The notes under the pieces were generated by a model. That model was given only the letters and a program-made list of their open reading frames with translations. It did no database searches and was not told the origin of the DNA. Below, one piece after another: positions 8,433 to 18,079 of a stretch of 42,864 bases of DNA. The stretch covers positions 1 to 42,864 of the forward strand of contig NZ_JADEWG010000050.1 of NCBI RefSeq assembly GCF_015207735.1, given 5' to 3'. The stretch comes from [Phormidium] sp. LEGE 05292 (GTDB lineage: Bacteria; Cyanobacteriota; Cyanobacteriia; Cyanobacteriales; Aerosakkonemataceae). Positions within the stretch are counted from its first letter, which is position 1. Each line of letters opens with the position of its first letter. A program made the translations under genes and the position numbers.

Positions 8433-9606
8433 CACTTTTATTTCATCAATTCCCGATTTAGAACGGTGCGTTAATGCTCCTAATTTAGAGGAAGTGTTAT
8501 TAGAACCGATATTATTAGCACGTCAGGGAAAACTCACAGAAAATCAGATACAAACTTTAGCTGGGGAAGCTTTAAAACGAGAATTGCGCCCGGTTTTAGT
8601 TTGGGATATTCTGATGCCAGAACGGGTAATGAACGATGTTTGTGAAAGGTTAAAAAGTTGGAATTTGAGTCAATTTGCAGCAATTCGCGTTTGCGATCCG
8701 GGTGTTGCTTATTGGTTGAAAATTCACTTCCCAAAAATGCCAATACAGTTAATTGTAGAAACGGGGAATCATAATCTTGAATCTTTGCTTGGGTGGTGCG
8801 AAATTTTTAGCGAAACTTTGGAACGTTTGATATTGTCGATCGAACTCCCCGAAGAAAAGCTAATTGAATATTGCCAAAAACTTCCCGTCGCTTGCGAACT
8901 ACTCGGTGTGGGACAAATTTTACTATTTTACTCGCCGCGATCGCTACTTTGGGAAAGGCAGAAGGAAGAAAACAATTTATATGAGTTTAACCCTAATTCA
9001 GCACTTTATTTAGAAACTACTGCTGCTTTTGAAGATGCACCGAATCGGCATTTTCCCACTCTCGAAACTATACATGGAACATTCATGTTTTTGGACAAAG
9101 ACCAGTTTATTTTGGATAAATTGGACGGTTTGCGATCGGCCCGATTACATACAGTAAGATTAGACTTGCGACATTTAGAAAAAAATGGCGATGTCGCAGT
9201 TGATATTGATAATATTTGCCGCCAAATTCTCGAAGATCCGGCAACTTTACGATTAAATTGGTTTAGAGAAACTCGCGCCCCATTTTTTAAAGCAAATCGT
9301 ACTACATCGGTTTTTTCCAGAATGAAATCGAAAGTAGCAGATTACCGAAATCAAAATTGTTTAGCGGAAGTCTTAACTGGAGAAAGCGGAAAATATGTAG
9401 TTTTCCAAACCTTTCGACCTTTCGAGGTTTCCCAAATTCAAAGCATGATTATGCCCACAGGCGAAGAGATTAAAATTCCGCCTGAAATTGCCTTTCGTAA
9501 CTTAAATGGCGAGCAATTAAAAACTTTTACATCTGAGCAAATTCTAGTGACAAATTGGATTAAAAAAGCAGTACCAGGAACTTTACTATTGAGCAACCGT
9601 AAATAA
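8422..9606 (+). CDS. Second U32-like protein, lacking the Fe-S cysteines (probable partner subunit)
   Basis: The 394-residue protein begins inside the end of the first U32 gene (11-base overlap), which indicates coupled translation. It keeps U32-like features: a segment of TIM-barrel-like strands (IQLIVETGNHN, RLILSIELPEE) and CELLGVGQILLFYSPRSLL where the cysteine signature would lie. LHTVRLDLRHL stands in the position of the SLKIEGR block. None of the four cluster cysteines of its neighbour is present at these places. This resembles paired U32 systems, such as the two-gene TrhP1/TrhP2 arrangement reported in Bacillus subtilis, in which one member is divergent. It is probably a structural or tRNA-binding subunit of a heterodimer (inference). 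Confidence 0.7.
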   Translation: MQFNTFISSIPDLERCVNAPNLEEVLLEPILLARQGKLTENQIQTLAGEALKRELRPVLVWDILMPERVMNDVCERLKSWNLSQFAAIRVCDPGVAYWLKIHFPKMPIQLIVETGNHNLESLLGWCEIFSETLERLILSIELPEEKLIEYCQKLPVACELLGVGQILLFYSPRSLLWERQKEENNLYEFNPNSALYLETTAAFEDAPNRHFPTLETIHGTFMFLDKDQFILDKLDGLRSARLHTVRLDLRHLEKNGDVAVDIDNICRQILEDPATLRLNWFRETRAPFFKANRTTSVFSRMKSKVADYRNQNCLAEVLTGESGKYVVFQTFRPFEVSQIQSMIMPTGEEIKIPPEIAFRNLNGEQLKTFTSEQILVTNWIKKAVPGTLLLSNRK

Positions 9607-9690
9607 ACAGGAAAGTTCTCCAACACTTGTGTTATCAACATGAGTACAGGAAAGCCCTTTTTGAAAACATGATGATGGTAGAGGAATTTT

Positions 9691-9720
9691 CAGATCTTGC
9701 AGCAGTGGAAGTAGAACCTC
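9691..9720 (+). repeat. Solo left end (B) of the AGATCTTGCA repeat family
   Basis: These 30 bases, starting CAGATCTTGCAGCA and ending GTAGAACCTC, match the left end of the full element at 41047-41143 at nearly every position. No right end follows, so this is a truncated copy. Confidence 0.6.
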
Positions 9721-9839
9721 TCAAATCTCGTTATATCGTTTACAAAAATGATTAATATATAAGAGGTAGGGGCGGGTTTAGCCAATAATTGATAATCGGT
9801 AGTGAGTAATGTGATTTCTACTACTCATTACCCATTACG

Positions 9840-9970
9840 TTTCCATCTGAACAAGCAGTTACTCTTGCCGAAAGTTGGCAAGCGCATCTAATCTGGATGG
9901 ATATACAGATGCCTCGTTAGAGTTCACTAAAAAATTACGATTTGACCAAATTATTAAGGTATTGGAGTAG
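9840..9970 (+). pseudogene. Remnant of a hybrid histidine kinase receiver domain and C-terminus
   Basis: From 9843 the frame reads PSEQAVTLAESWQAHLIWMD and on to IQMPR before TAG (9918-9920). The intact kinase at 11135-18058 has EAVTLTESWQPHLIWMD then IQMP at its receiver phosphorylation site. In another frame, 9929-9970 reads KKLRFDQIIKVLE then a stop, matching KQLRFDKIIELLE at the very end of that kinase. About 300 residues between the two parts are missing, so this is an internally deleted relic of a paralogous kinase gene. Its last codons supply the GGAG ribosome-binding sequence of the next gene. Confidence 0.85.
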
Positions 9971-9977
9971 CTGCCAA

Positions 9978-11051
9978 ATGATAAGCGATTTCCTCCAGAA
10001 CGGCAGAGCCGATCGCATTTCCACGTTGAAAGGAGAAATTTTAATCGTGGATGACAATCTCGAAGAAATTAATCTTTTATCAACTCTGCTAATTGAAGCG
10101 GGATATAAAGTTCGCAAAGCAGTGAATGGAAAAATTGCACTCATGGGTATAAAAGCCAATTTACCCGATGTAATTTTACTCGATATTTTGATGCCAGATA
10201 TGAGGGGATATGAGGTATGCGAACATCTGAAAAAAGATCGGCGGACTCGCTCTATTCCAGTTATTTTCTTGAGTGCCTTAGATGAGGTTATAGATAAGGT
10301 TGAAGCTTTTAGAGTTGGGGGGGTAGATTATGTAACTAAACCATTTCAAATTGATGAGGTTTTAGCACGAATTGACACTCATTTTACCATTCAACTTTTA
10401 CAAAAAAGACTCAACAAACAGAACGAAAGATTACAAAAATCAGAAGCCGAGGCAAGGGAAAAATCTAAGCAACTAGAACTAGCACTAAAGCAACTACAAA
10501 TGGCTCAAATTGAACTAGCGAAAGTAAATGAAGAGTTACAAAGCCTTGCTAATTTAGACGGGTTAACGCAAGTGGCTAATCGTCGTCGCTTTGACGAATA
10601 TTTATCTCAAGAATGGAAACGATTAGTTAGAGAGAAACAACCCTTATCTTTAATTTTATGTGATATCGATTACTTTAAAAATTATAACGATTGCTACGGA
10701 CATCAAGGGGGAGATAATTGTTTACAGCAGGTAGCTCAAGCGATTAACCGTGCTGTCAAGCGTCCGGCAGATTTAGTAGCGCGTTATGGTGGTGAAGAGT
10801 TTGTTATTATTCTACCCAATACTTTTGCCGAAGGAGCGATCGCTGTTGCTCAATTAATCCAACAAGAAATCCAACAGCTGAAAATTCCTCACGCTCAATC
10901 AGAAGTCAGTCAATACATCACCTTAAGTTTAGGAGTATCGACGATAATTCCGACCCTAGATTTATCAGTAGAAAATTTAATTCACCAAGCTGATGAGGCG
11001 CTTTATAAAGCTAAAAGACAGGGACGCGATCGCTTTAGCGTATGGGTGTAA
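9978..11051 (+). CDS. Response regulator with GGDEF output (PleD-like diguanylate cyclase)
   Basis: This protein makes c-di-GMP under control of a receiver domain. With the ATG at 9978 (GGAG ten bases upstream) it has 357 residues; an in-frame TTG at 9942 lies in kinase-remnant DNA and is rejected. The receiver domain (about 16-130) has IVDDN, the phospho-acceptor D69 in LLDILMPD, and the lysine of VTKPF. A coiled coil (about 140-190) leads to the GGDEF domain: [25 protein letters not shown], and the active-site GGEEF at 271-275. RPAD five residues before it is an RxxD inhibitory site, so product inhibition is likely. The gene ends 83 bases before the giant hybrid kinase in the same direction, so the kinase is a plausible phosphodonor. 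Confidence 0.92.
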   Translation: MISDFLQNGRADRISTLKGEILIVDDNLEEINLLSTLLIEAGYKVRKAVNGKIALMGIKANLPDVILLDILMPDMRGYEVCEHLKKDRRTRSIPVIFLSALDEVIDKVEAFRVGGVDYVTKPFQIDEVLARIDTHFTIQLLQKRLNKQNERLQKSEAEAREKSKQLELALKQLQMAQIELAKVNEELQSLANLDGLTQVANRRRFDEYLSQEWKRLVREKQPLSLILCDIDYFKNYNDCYGHQGGDNCLQQVAQAINRAVKRPADLVARYGGEEFVIILPNTFAEGAIAVAQLIQQEIQQLKIPHAQSEVSQYITLSLGVSTIIPTLDLSVENLIHQADEALYKAKRQGRDRFSVWV

Positions 11052-11134
11052 ATACTGAGCGCATTCCCCATCCCAAAAAATATCATTAGAAAAAATTTCA
11101 ATAATCTATCCTTATCCTTCAATTCAATTTAATT

Positions 11135-14100
11135 ATGTTAAGTTTAACTGGATACCAAATTCTCGAACAAATTCACGACAATTGCCGCACTCAAGTTTAT
11201 CGAGGTATTCGTCAGTCCGACGGACAACCTGTTGCTATTAAACTGCATAAAAGTGACTATCCCAGCTATCGGGATTTAGCACAGTTTCGTCATCAATATA
11301 CCCTGGCTAAAAATCTCAACATTCCCGGTATCATCAAACCCTACAGTCTAGAAACTTACGGCAACAGTTTTGCCTTAATCATGGAAGACTTTGGCGGGAT
11401 TTCCTTGTCAAAATATACTAATAATCAACCTTTGCCGATTGATGAATTTCTCTCTATTGCCCTACAAATCGTCAAAATTATCGAAGGATTGCACCACAAC
11501 TGTATTATTCACAAAGATATTAAGCCCCAAAACTTATTAATCAATCCTCAAACGCAAGAAGTTAAATTAATTGACTTTAGTATTTCTTCTCTTTTACCCA
11601 GAGAAACTCAAGAAATTCAAACATTGAACATCCTACTAGAAGGCACTCTCGCTTATATCGCACCCGAACAAACGGGACGCATGAATCGAGGGATTGATTA
11701 TCGTACCGATTTCTATTCCCTTGGTGTTACTTTCTATGAATTATTAACTGGACAACTTCCTTGTCTGGCAACTGACCCAATGGAGATTGTTCATTGCCAT
11801 ATTGCTAAAACGCCACTTTCTCCGATCGCAATTAATCCAACCCTGCCTGAAGTTGTCAATGATATTATTTTGAAATTGATGGCAAAAAATGCTGAAGACC
11901 GCTATCAAAATGCTTACGGGATTAGATATGACTTAGAAATTTGTCAGCAGCAATGGCAAAGTCAGGGTAAAATTGTGCCATTTCCCATTGGAAAGCGAGA
12001 TATTTGCGATCGCTTTCTCATCCCGGAAAAACTTTATGGTCGAGAACGAGAAGTCCAGACTTTGCTACAAGCGTTCGAGAATCGCGTTGCTCAAGGTAAT
12101 CCAGAAATTCTGTTAGTAGCAGGTTTTTCGGGGATTGGAAAAACAGCAGTTGTTAACGAAATTCACAAACCTATTGTCCGTTCTAAGGGATACTTTATTA
12201 AAGGAAAATTCGACCAATTTAATCGTAATATTCCTTTGTCTGGTTGGGTAGAAGTTTTTCGAGAATTAACGAAACAACTGCTCATTGAAAGTAGCGAAAA
12301 ATTGCAACTTTGGAAAACCAAAATTATCGCAGCATTGGGAGAAAACGCCCAAGTGATTATCGAAGTTATTCCTGAACTCGAACAAATTATTGGTTCTCAA
12401 CCTGCTGTTGCTGAACTGTCAGGAAATGCAGCCCAAAATCGCTTTAATTTATTGTTTTGTAAATTTGTTTTTGTGTTTGCCACTCAAGAACATCCTCTAG
12501 TAATTTTCTTAGATGACTTACAATGGGCAGATTCTGCTTCCTTAAACCTGTTACAAATATTGGGAAGTGAAAGTGAGACTCGCTATTTGCTGTTAATGGG
12601 TGCTTATCGAGATAACGAAGTTAATCCCGCTCATCCATTGCCATTAAATTTAGAAGCTATCAAAAAAACGGGTATAACTTTACAAACGCTAACCCTGACT
12701 CCCCTTTCGCACTCATCAATTAATCATTTAATTGCCGATGCCTTAAATTGCCCGACAGAACTTGCTTCACCTTTAACGGAATGGGTTTATCAAAAAACTA
12801 AAGGTAATCCTTTCTTTACTAATCAATTTCTCAAATATCTGCATGAAGAGGGAATGATTACCTTTGACTTTGAGCGGAACTGTTGGCAATGCGACTTAGC
12901 TCAAGTGCGGACGCTTTCGATTACCGATGATGTAGTAGAGTTTATGGCATTTAAGTTACAAAATTTGCCAGAATTGACTCAACAACTTCTAAAAATAGCA
13001 GCTTGTATTGGCAATTCTTTTGATTTAAATACCCTATCTATTGTTGCGGAAAATTCCCTAGAAGCAACTGCTTGTAATTTGTGGTTTGCCTTACAGGAAG
13101 GGGTCATTTTACCCATCAATGATGTTTACAAATTTTTTCAAGATAGGTCAGAGTATCCCCCATTAACAGTTAGTAATTACCCATCACCCCGTTATAAATT
13201 TCTTCACGACCGCGTCCAACAGGCTGCTTATTCTTTGATTCCAGATGAACAAAAACAAGCAACTCACCTCAAAATCGGTCAGTTATTGTTAAATAATACT
13301 GCAAAACCAGAACAAGAAGAAAAGATTTTTGAAATTGTTAACCAATTAAATTATGGGTTAGACCTGATTTTAAACCCAAGCGATCGTTACGAATTAGCGC
13401 AGTTAAATTTAATCGCAGGACGTAAAGCAAAAACGGCGACTGCATATACCACTGCTGTCGATTACTTAACAGTAGGAAGGAAACTTATCAATGGGGATAG
13501 CTGGCAAAATCACTATGAAACAACGCTTAATTTATATGCTGAATCGGTGGAAGCAGCTTACCTCAATACTGATTTTGAACAAATGGAAGAATTAGCAAAA
13601 CTTGTGCTAGATCATGCCAGAACTTTATTAGATAAAGTCAAGGTTTATGAAGTACAACTTTCCGCTTGTACAGCCCAGGTTAAACTAAAAGAAGCACTGG
13701 AAATGGGACTGGAAGTTCTGAAACTTTTGGGTGTTAGTTTTCCTACACAACCAAGTCCTGGGGATATTCAGCATAAATTAGAAGCTACTGCGTCTCTTTT
13801 TATAGATCAAAAAATTGCAGATTTCGTTAATTTACCAGAAATGGTAGAACCAGATAAGCAGGTAGCATTACGAATTTTATCCAGTTTAGTTTCTCCTGCT
13901 TATATGAGTGCGCCTGCGCTCTTACCATTGATTATTTTAGAGATGGTACAGTTATCAGTTTATTATGGCAATGCTCCTTTATCTGCTTTTGCTTATGGGT
14001 TGTATGGATTGATTTTAAGTGGAGTTATTCAAGAGATTCAAAGGGGTTATGAATTTGGGCAACTGGCGCTGAATATTGTTGATAAATTACAGGCGAATTA

Positions 14101-17100
14101 TCTAAAAACTAAAATATTTTATACAGTTGGAGCGCACTTAATTCATGGAAAACAACATTTTAAAGAAGCGGTGAGCTTGCTGGAAGAAGCTTATGTTAAG
14201 GGATTGGAAACCGGAGAATTAGAAACCGGATATTCAGCCAAAGAAATTTCTCAGCTTTCTTATTTAATGGGTGGCATATTAACCGAAGTTGAACCGAAAA
14301 TTGCGGCGGGTAGTCAAGCTTTAATTCACCTCAGACAAGAAGCGGCTTTAAATTACAACCAAATTGTTCATCAGGCTGTTCTGAATTTATTAGGTCAGTC
14401 GGAGAATCCCTGTTATTTCGGGGGTCAAGTTTATCATGAAGAAAAAATGCTACCATTTCATATCGAGGCTAAAGATAGAAATGGACTCCACTATTTTTAC
14501 TTCCATAAACTCATTGTTTGTTATGTATTTGGAGAAGTTCAGCAAGCTTGGGAAAATGCTACTCAAGCGGAACAATATTTAGATGCAGTAACGGGGATGG
14601 TTAATGGGCCGATATTTTATTTTTATGATTCTCTAATTCGGTTGGCGATATATTTTAATGAAGCTGAGTCAGAACAACAACAGCATCTTCTTAAAGTACA
14701 AAGTAACCAAGAAAAGCTAAAAAAATGGGCGAATTCTGCGCCGATGAATTTCTTGCATAAATTTTATCTTGTAGAAGCTGAACGGTATCGAGTGTTAGGG
14801 GAAACTGTAGCAGCAATTGAGACTTATGACCTGGCTATTAATGGTGCTCATGAAAATAATTATTTGAATGAAAAAGCGATCGCCAACGAATTAGCTGCTA
14901 AATTTTACCTGTCTTGGAACAAAGAAAAAATTGCTCAACCTTATCTGGTTGATGCCTATTATGCTTATGCTCAATGGGGTGCTAAAGCGAAAGTGCAAGA
15001 TTTAGAAAAACGCTATACCCAACTTCTGGCTCCCATTTTTAACCGCGAACAAAAGACTTTAATTCCCAGTAATTCTATTACATCAATGACCGCCAGAACT
15101 TTCGCTTCCACGAGTTTAGAAACTTCAATTGCTCTAGACTTAATGACGGTTATGAAAGCTTCTCAAGCTATTAAGGGTGAAGTTGAGCTCGATCGCGTCT
15201 TAGCAAAATTGATGCAAATTGTCTTAGAAAATGCTGGAGCACAATCGAGTGTTTTAATCCTGAATCGAGATGCTCAATTGTTTATTGAAGCGACTGGAAG
15301 TGTGGATGCACAGCAAATATTTTTGCGGCAATCTATTCCTGTGGATGGGAGCGATCGCATCCCGCTCTCGATCGTTAACTATGTCTCTCGAACTCATGAA
15401 GACGTGATTTTAACCCATGCTAGTAAGCAGGGAAATTTTATCAACGATCCCTACATTATTAACCATCAAAATAAATCAATTTTGTGTACTCCGATTTTGG
15501 GTCAAGGTAAACTGATTGGGATTCTTTACTTAGAAAACAATGTAATTGCAGCAGCGTTTACTTCCAAGCAAACACAACTTCTTAAACTATTGTGTTCTCA
15601 AGCTGCTATCTCCTTAGAAAATGCTCAACTTTATGAAGCACAAAAAGACTATGCACAAACCCTAGAACATAAAGTCCAAGAGTTACAAAAGACAGAAACA
15701 GAACTACGCCAGAGCGAAGAACGGTATCGATCGCTTGTCATTGCCACCTCAAAAATGGCTTGGATTTGGATGACTGATGCTCAAGGACGAGCTTATGATA
15801 TCCCGGCTTTGCGGGAATATACAGGTCAAACTATTGAAGAAGTCAGCAATTGGGGTTGGTTAGAAGCTTTGCATTCAGACGATCGCGATCGCAGTGCCCA
15901 AGTATGGATGCAGGCGATCGCAACCAAAAGCCTCTACGAAACTGAATATCGCCTCCGCGCTGCTGATGGCAGCTATCGCTACTTTTCTGCGCGTGGAGTG
16001 CCAATTTTGGCAGAAGACGGCAGTATTAGGGAATGGGTAGGAATTTGCGCTGACATTCACGATCGCAAACAAGCAGAAATTGATTTGCAAAAAGCCAACG
16101 AAGAGTTAGAGTTTCGTGTCCAAGAACGAACAGCGGAATTGCAACAAACATTGGAACAACTCCAGCAAGAAATTGTCGAACGCCAACAAACAGAAGCCGC
16201 CTTGCAGGAAAGTCAGCGAGCTTTATCTACCCTAATCAAAAATTTACCAGGAATTGCCTATCGTAACCGTTATGACAAAAATTGGACAATGGAATTTGTC
16301 AGCGAAGGCTGCTTTGAATTAACAGGTTATCATCCAGAAGATTTAATTGAGAACCACACTCTTTCTTACAAAGAAATGACCCATCCAGAAGATAGAATTT
16401 CCGTGCGTTGGAAGATTGAAACTGCTATTGCATTACACCAACCCTTTGAAATAGTTTATCGAATTATCACAGCAGCAGGAAAACCAAAGTGGGTATGGGA
16501 GAAAGGTCAAGGAATTTTTTCCTTAGAGGGAGAACCGATCGCCTTAGAAGGATTTATTACTGATATTAGCGATCGCAAACTTGCCGAAGCTGCTTTACAA
16601 GAAGCCCTCGCAGCCGCCGATGCTGCCAGCCGTGCCAAAGGCGAATTTCTCTCCAAAATGAGCCACGAATTGCGGACTCCCCTGAATGCGATTCTCGGCT
16701 TTAGCCAAATCCTCAATCGGGATGTTTCTTTGAGTGCCCAGCAACAAGAATATCTGGGAATTATTAATCGGGCGGGTGAACATTTGCTCACGTTAATTAA
16801 TGACGTACTTGAAATGTCCAAAATTGAGGCGGGTCGGATTGAACTACACGAACAAACTTTCGATCTGTACAATTTGCTGAACTCTTTAGAAGAAATGTTT
16901 CAACTTAAAGCTTCTTCCAAAGGTTTACAACTTATCTTTAACATTTCTCAGGACATTCCCCAATATATTAAAACTGATGAAAGTAAACTGCGGCAAGTTT
17001 TAATTAATCTGATCGGTAATGCCATCAAATTCACCAAAACCGGAAATGTAACTTTGCGAATCAAAGCTGCGATCGCTAATAATTCAAATGCTTCTAATCC

Positions 17101-18058
17101 CCTATTTCCAATTTTCAATTCCCAGCTATATTTTGAAATTGAAGATACAGGCCCCGGTATTGCACCCGAAGAAATTGATAGTTTATTTGAAGCATTTGTT
17201 CAAACAGCAGCAGGTAAACAATCTCAGTCGGGAACAGGTTTAGGTTTACCAATTAGTCGCCAGTTCGTACAATTAATGGGAGGAGAAATTACTGTCAGCA
17301 GCATTTTAAATCAGGGCAGCATTTTTAAATTCAATATTCAGATTAGTCTGCCAAAAGACACTGAATTTCCTAAATTAACTTTAACTCAAAGAGCGATCGC
17401 CTTAGAACCAAATCAACCTAACTATCGCATCTTAGTAGTCGAAGATCAGCCGGACAATCGTTTACTGCTTGTTAACTTACTCTCACAAGTTGGATTTGAA
17501 GTTCGTCAAGCAGTTAACAGTCAAGAAGCAGTTACTTTGACAGAAAGCTGGCAACCTCATTTGATTTGGATGGATATACAAATGCCAATCATGAATGGAT
17601 ATGAAGCCACCAAACGTATCCGCTCTCTACCAAAGTTGCATCCTATTATTATCGCTTTAACGGCTAACGCCTTTGCCGAAGACAAGGCGAATATTTTAGC
17701 GACTGGCTGTGATGATTTTGTCAGCAAACCGTTTCGAGAAGCGGTTATTTTTGAAAAAATGACTCACTATTTAGGTGTCCGTTATGTCTACGAGAAACTG
17801 CTCACCCAGAAACAAGAAAAACCAAAAATAGAAACTATAATTTCTCGCTTAACCTCAGAATCATTACCAAAAATCTCGCTGGAATTGAACGCCCAACTTT
17901 ATCAAGCTGCTCAGGGATTAGATGATGAAAAACTGGGACAACTAACCGAACAAATCCGCGAATCTCATCCTATCTTATATAACAATTTGGCAATTCTGCT
18001 CAAACAGTTGCGATTTGACAAAATCATTGAACTTCTGGAGAAATTAAAAAATGACTAA
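11135..18058 (+). CDS. Multi-domain Ser/Thr kinase and hybrid histidine kinase (2307 residues)
   Basis: A cyanobacterial-style sensor combining two kinase chemistries. In order: an N-terminal Ser/Thr kinase (about 1-270) with catalytic D128 in IHKDIKPQN, a DFS version of the DFG loop and APEQ; an AAA-type ATPase with Walker A GFSGIGKT (330-337) and Walker B VIFLDDLQWAD; a long helical, TPR-like region (about 650-1310); a GAF domain (about 1345-1500); two PAS domains with PAC-type ends (about 1530-1650 and 1690-1815); HisKA with H1844 in SHELRTP; an ATPase domain with NLIGNAIKFT, DTGPGI and GTGLGLPIS; and a receiver with D2147 in IWMDIQMP. All key residues are present. The signal is unknown. 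It follows a receiver-GGDEF gene by 83 bases. At its 3' end an overlapping ATG opens a six-codon frame (MTNELP), perhaps the start of a lost response regulator. Confidence 0.95.
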   Translation: MLSLTGYQILEQIHDNCRTQVYRGIRQSDGQPVAIKLHKSDYPSYRDLAQFRHQYTLAKNLNIPGIIKPYSLETYGNSFALIMEDFGGISLSKYTNNQPLPIDEFLSIALQIVKIIEGLHHNCIIHKDIKPQNLLINPQTQEVKLIDFSISSLLPRETQEIQTLNILLEGTLAYIAPEQTGRMNRGIDYRTDFYSLGVTFYELLTGQLPCLATDPMEIVHCHIAKTPLSPIAINPTLPEVVNDIILKLMAKNAEDRYQNAYGIRYDLEICQQQWQSQGKIVPFPIGKRDICDRFLIPEKLYGREREVQTLLQAFENRVAQGNPEILLVAGFSGIGKTAVVNEIHKPIVRSKGYFIKGKFDQFNRNIPLSGWVEVFRELTKQLLIESSEKLQLWKTKIIAALGENAQVIIEVIPELEQIIGSQPAVAELSGNAAQNRFNLLFCKFVFVFATQEHPLVIFLDDLQWADSASLNLLQILGSESETRYLLLMGAYRDNEVNPAHPLPLNLEAIKKTGITLQTLTLTPLSHSSINHLIADALNCPTELASPLTEWVYQKTKGNPFFTNQFLKYLHEEGMITFDFERNCWQCDLAQVRTLSITDDVVEFMAFKLQNLPELTQQLLKIAACIGNSFDLNTLSIVAENSLEATACNLWFALQEGVILPINDVYKFFQDRSEYPPLTVSNYPSPRYKFLHDRVQQAAYSLIPDEQKQATHLKIGQLLLNNTAKPEQEEKIFEIVNQLNYGLDLILNPSDRYELAQLNLIAGRKAKTATAYTTAVDYLTVGRKLINGDSWQNHYETTLNLYAESVEAAYLNTDFEQMEELAKLVLDHARTLLDKVKVYEVQLSACTAQVKLKEALEMGLEVLKLLGVSFPTQPSPGDIQHKLEATASLFIDQKIADFVNLPEMVEPDKQVALRILSSLVSPAYMSAPALLPLIILEMVQLSVYYGNAPLSAFAYGLYGLILSGVIQEIQRGYEFGQLALNIVDKLQANYLKTKIFYTVGAHLIHGKQHFKEAVSLLEEAYVKGLETGELETGYSAKEISQLSYLMGGILTEVEPKIAAGSQALIHLRQEAALNYNQIVHQAVLNLLGQSENPCYFGGQVYHEEKMLPFHIEAKDRNGLHYFYFHKLIVCYVFGEVQQAWENATQAEQYLDAVTGMVNGPIFYFYDSLIRLAIYFNEAESEQQQHLLKVQSNQEKLKKWANSAPMNFLHKFYLVEAERYRVLGETVAAIETYDLAINGAHENNYLNEKAIANELAAKFYLSWNKEKIAQPYLVDAYYAYAQWGAKAKVQDLEKRYTQLLAPIFNREQKTLIPSNSITSMTARTFASTSLETSIALDLMTVMKASQAIKGEVELDRVLAKLMQIVLENAGAQSSVLILNRDAQLFIEATGSVDAQQIFLRQSIPVDGSDRIPLSIVNYVSRTHEDVILTHASKQGNFINDPYIINHQNKSILCTPILGQGKLIGILYLENNVIAAAFTSKQTQLLKLLCSQAAISLENAQLYEAQKDYAQTLEHKVQELQKTETELRQSEERYRSLVIATSKMAWIWMTDAQGRAYDIPALREYTGQTIEEVSNWGWLEALHSDDRDRSAQVWMQAIATKSLYETEYRLRAADGSYRYFSARGVPILAEDGSIREWVGICADIHDRKQAEIDLQKANEELEFRVQERTAELQQTLEQLQQEIVERQQTEAALQESQRALSTLIKNLPGIAYRNRYDKNWTMEFVSEGCFELTGYHPEDLIENHTLSYKEMTHPEDRISVRWKIETAIALHQPFEIVYRIITAAGKPKWVWEKGQGIFSLEGEPIALEGFITDISDRKLAEAALQEALAAADAASRAKGEFLSKMSHELRTPLNAILGFSQILNRDVSLSAQQQEYLGIINRAGEHLLTLINDVLEMSKIEAGRIELHEQTFDLYNLLNSLEEMFQLKASSKGLQLIFNISQDIPQYIKTDESKLRQVLINLIGNAIKFTKTGNVTLRIKAAIANNSNASNPLFPIFNSQLYFEIEDTGPGIAPEEIDSLFEAFVQTAAGKQSQSGTGLGLPISRQFVQLMGGEITVSSILNQGSIFKFNIQISLPKDTEFPKLTLTQRAIALEPNQPNYRILVVEDQPDNRLLLVNLLSQVGFEVRQAVNSQEAVTLTESWQPHLIWMDIQMPIMNGYEATKRIRSLPKLHPIIIALTANAFAEDKANILATGCDDFVSKPFREAVIFEKMTHYLGVRYVYEKLLTQKQEKPKIETIISRLTSESLPKISLELNAQLYQAAQGLDDEKLGQLTEQIRESHPILYNNLAILLKQLRFDKIIELLEKLKND

Positions 18059-18079
18059 CGAACTCCCATAAAACCAAAA

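Noticed and set aside
7203-9606. U32 proteins as secreted collagen-type peptidases
   Set aside because: No signal peptides, and the cysteine pattern fits Fe-S hydroxylases. The peptidase name is historical.
9942-9980. TTG start giving a longer receiver-GGDEF protein
   Set aside because: The added residues are translated from a kinase relic in another frame. The ATG at 9978 has a GGAG ribosome-binding site.
11135-11600. Inactive Ser/Thr kinase because DFG reads DFS
   Set aside because: The metal-binding Asp, catalytic Asp and Asn are present, and variation after DF is common in this multi-domain family.
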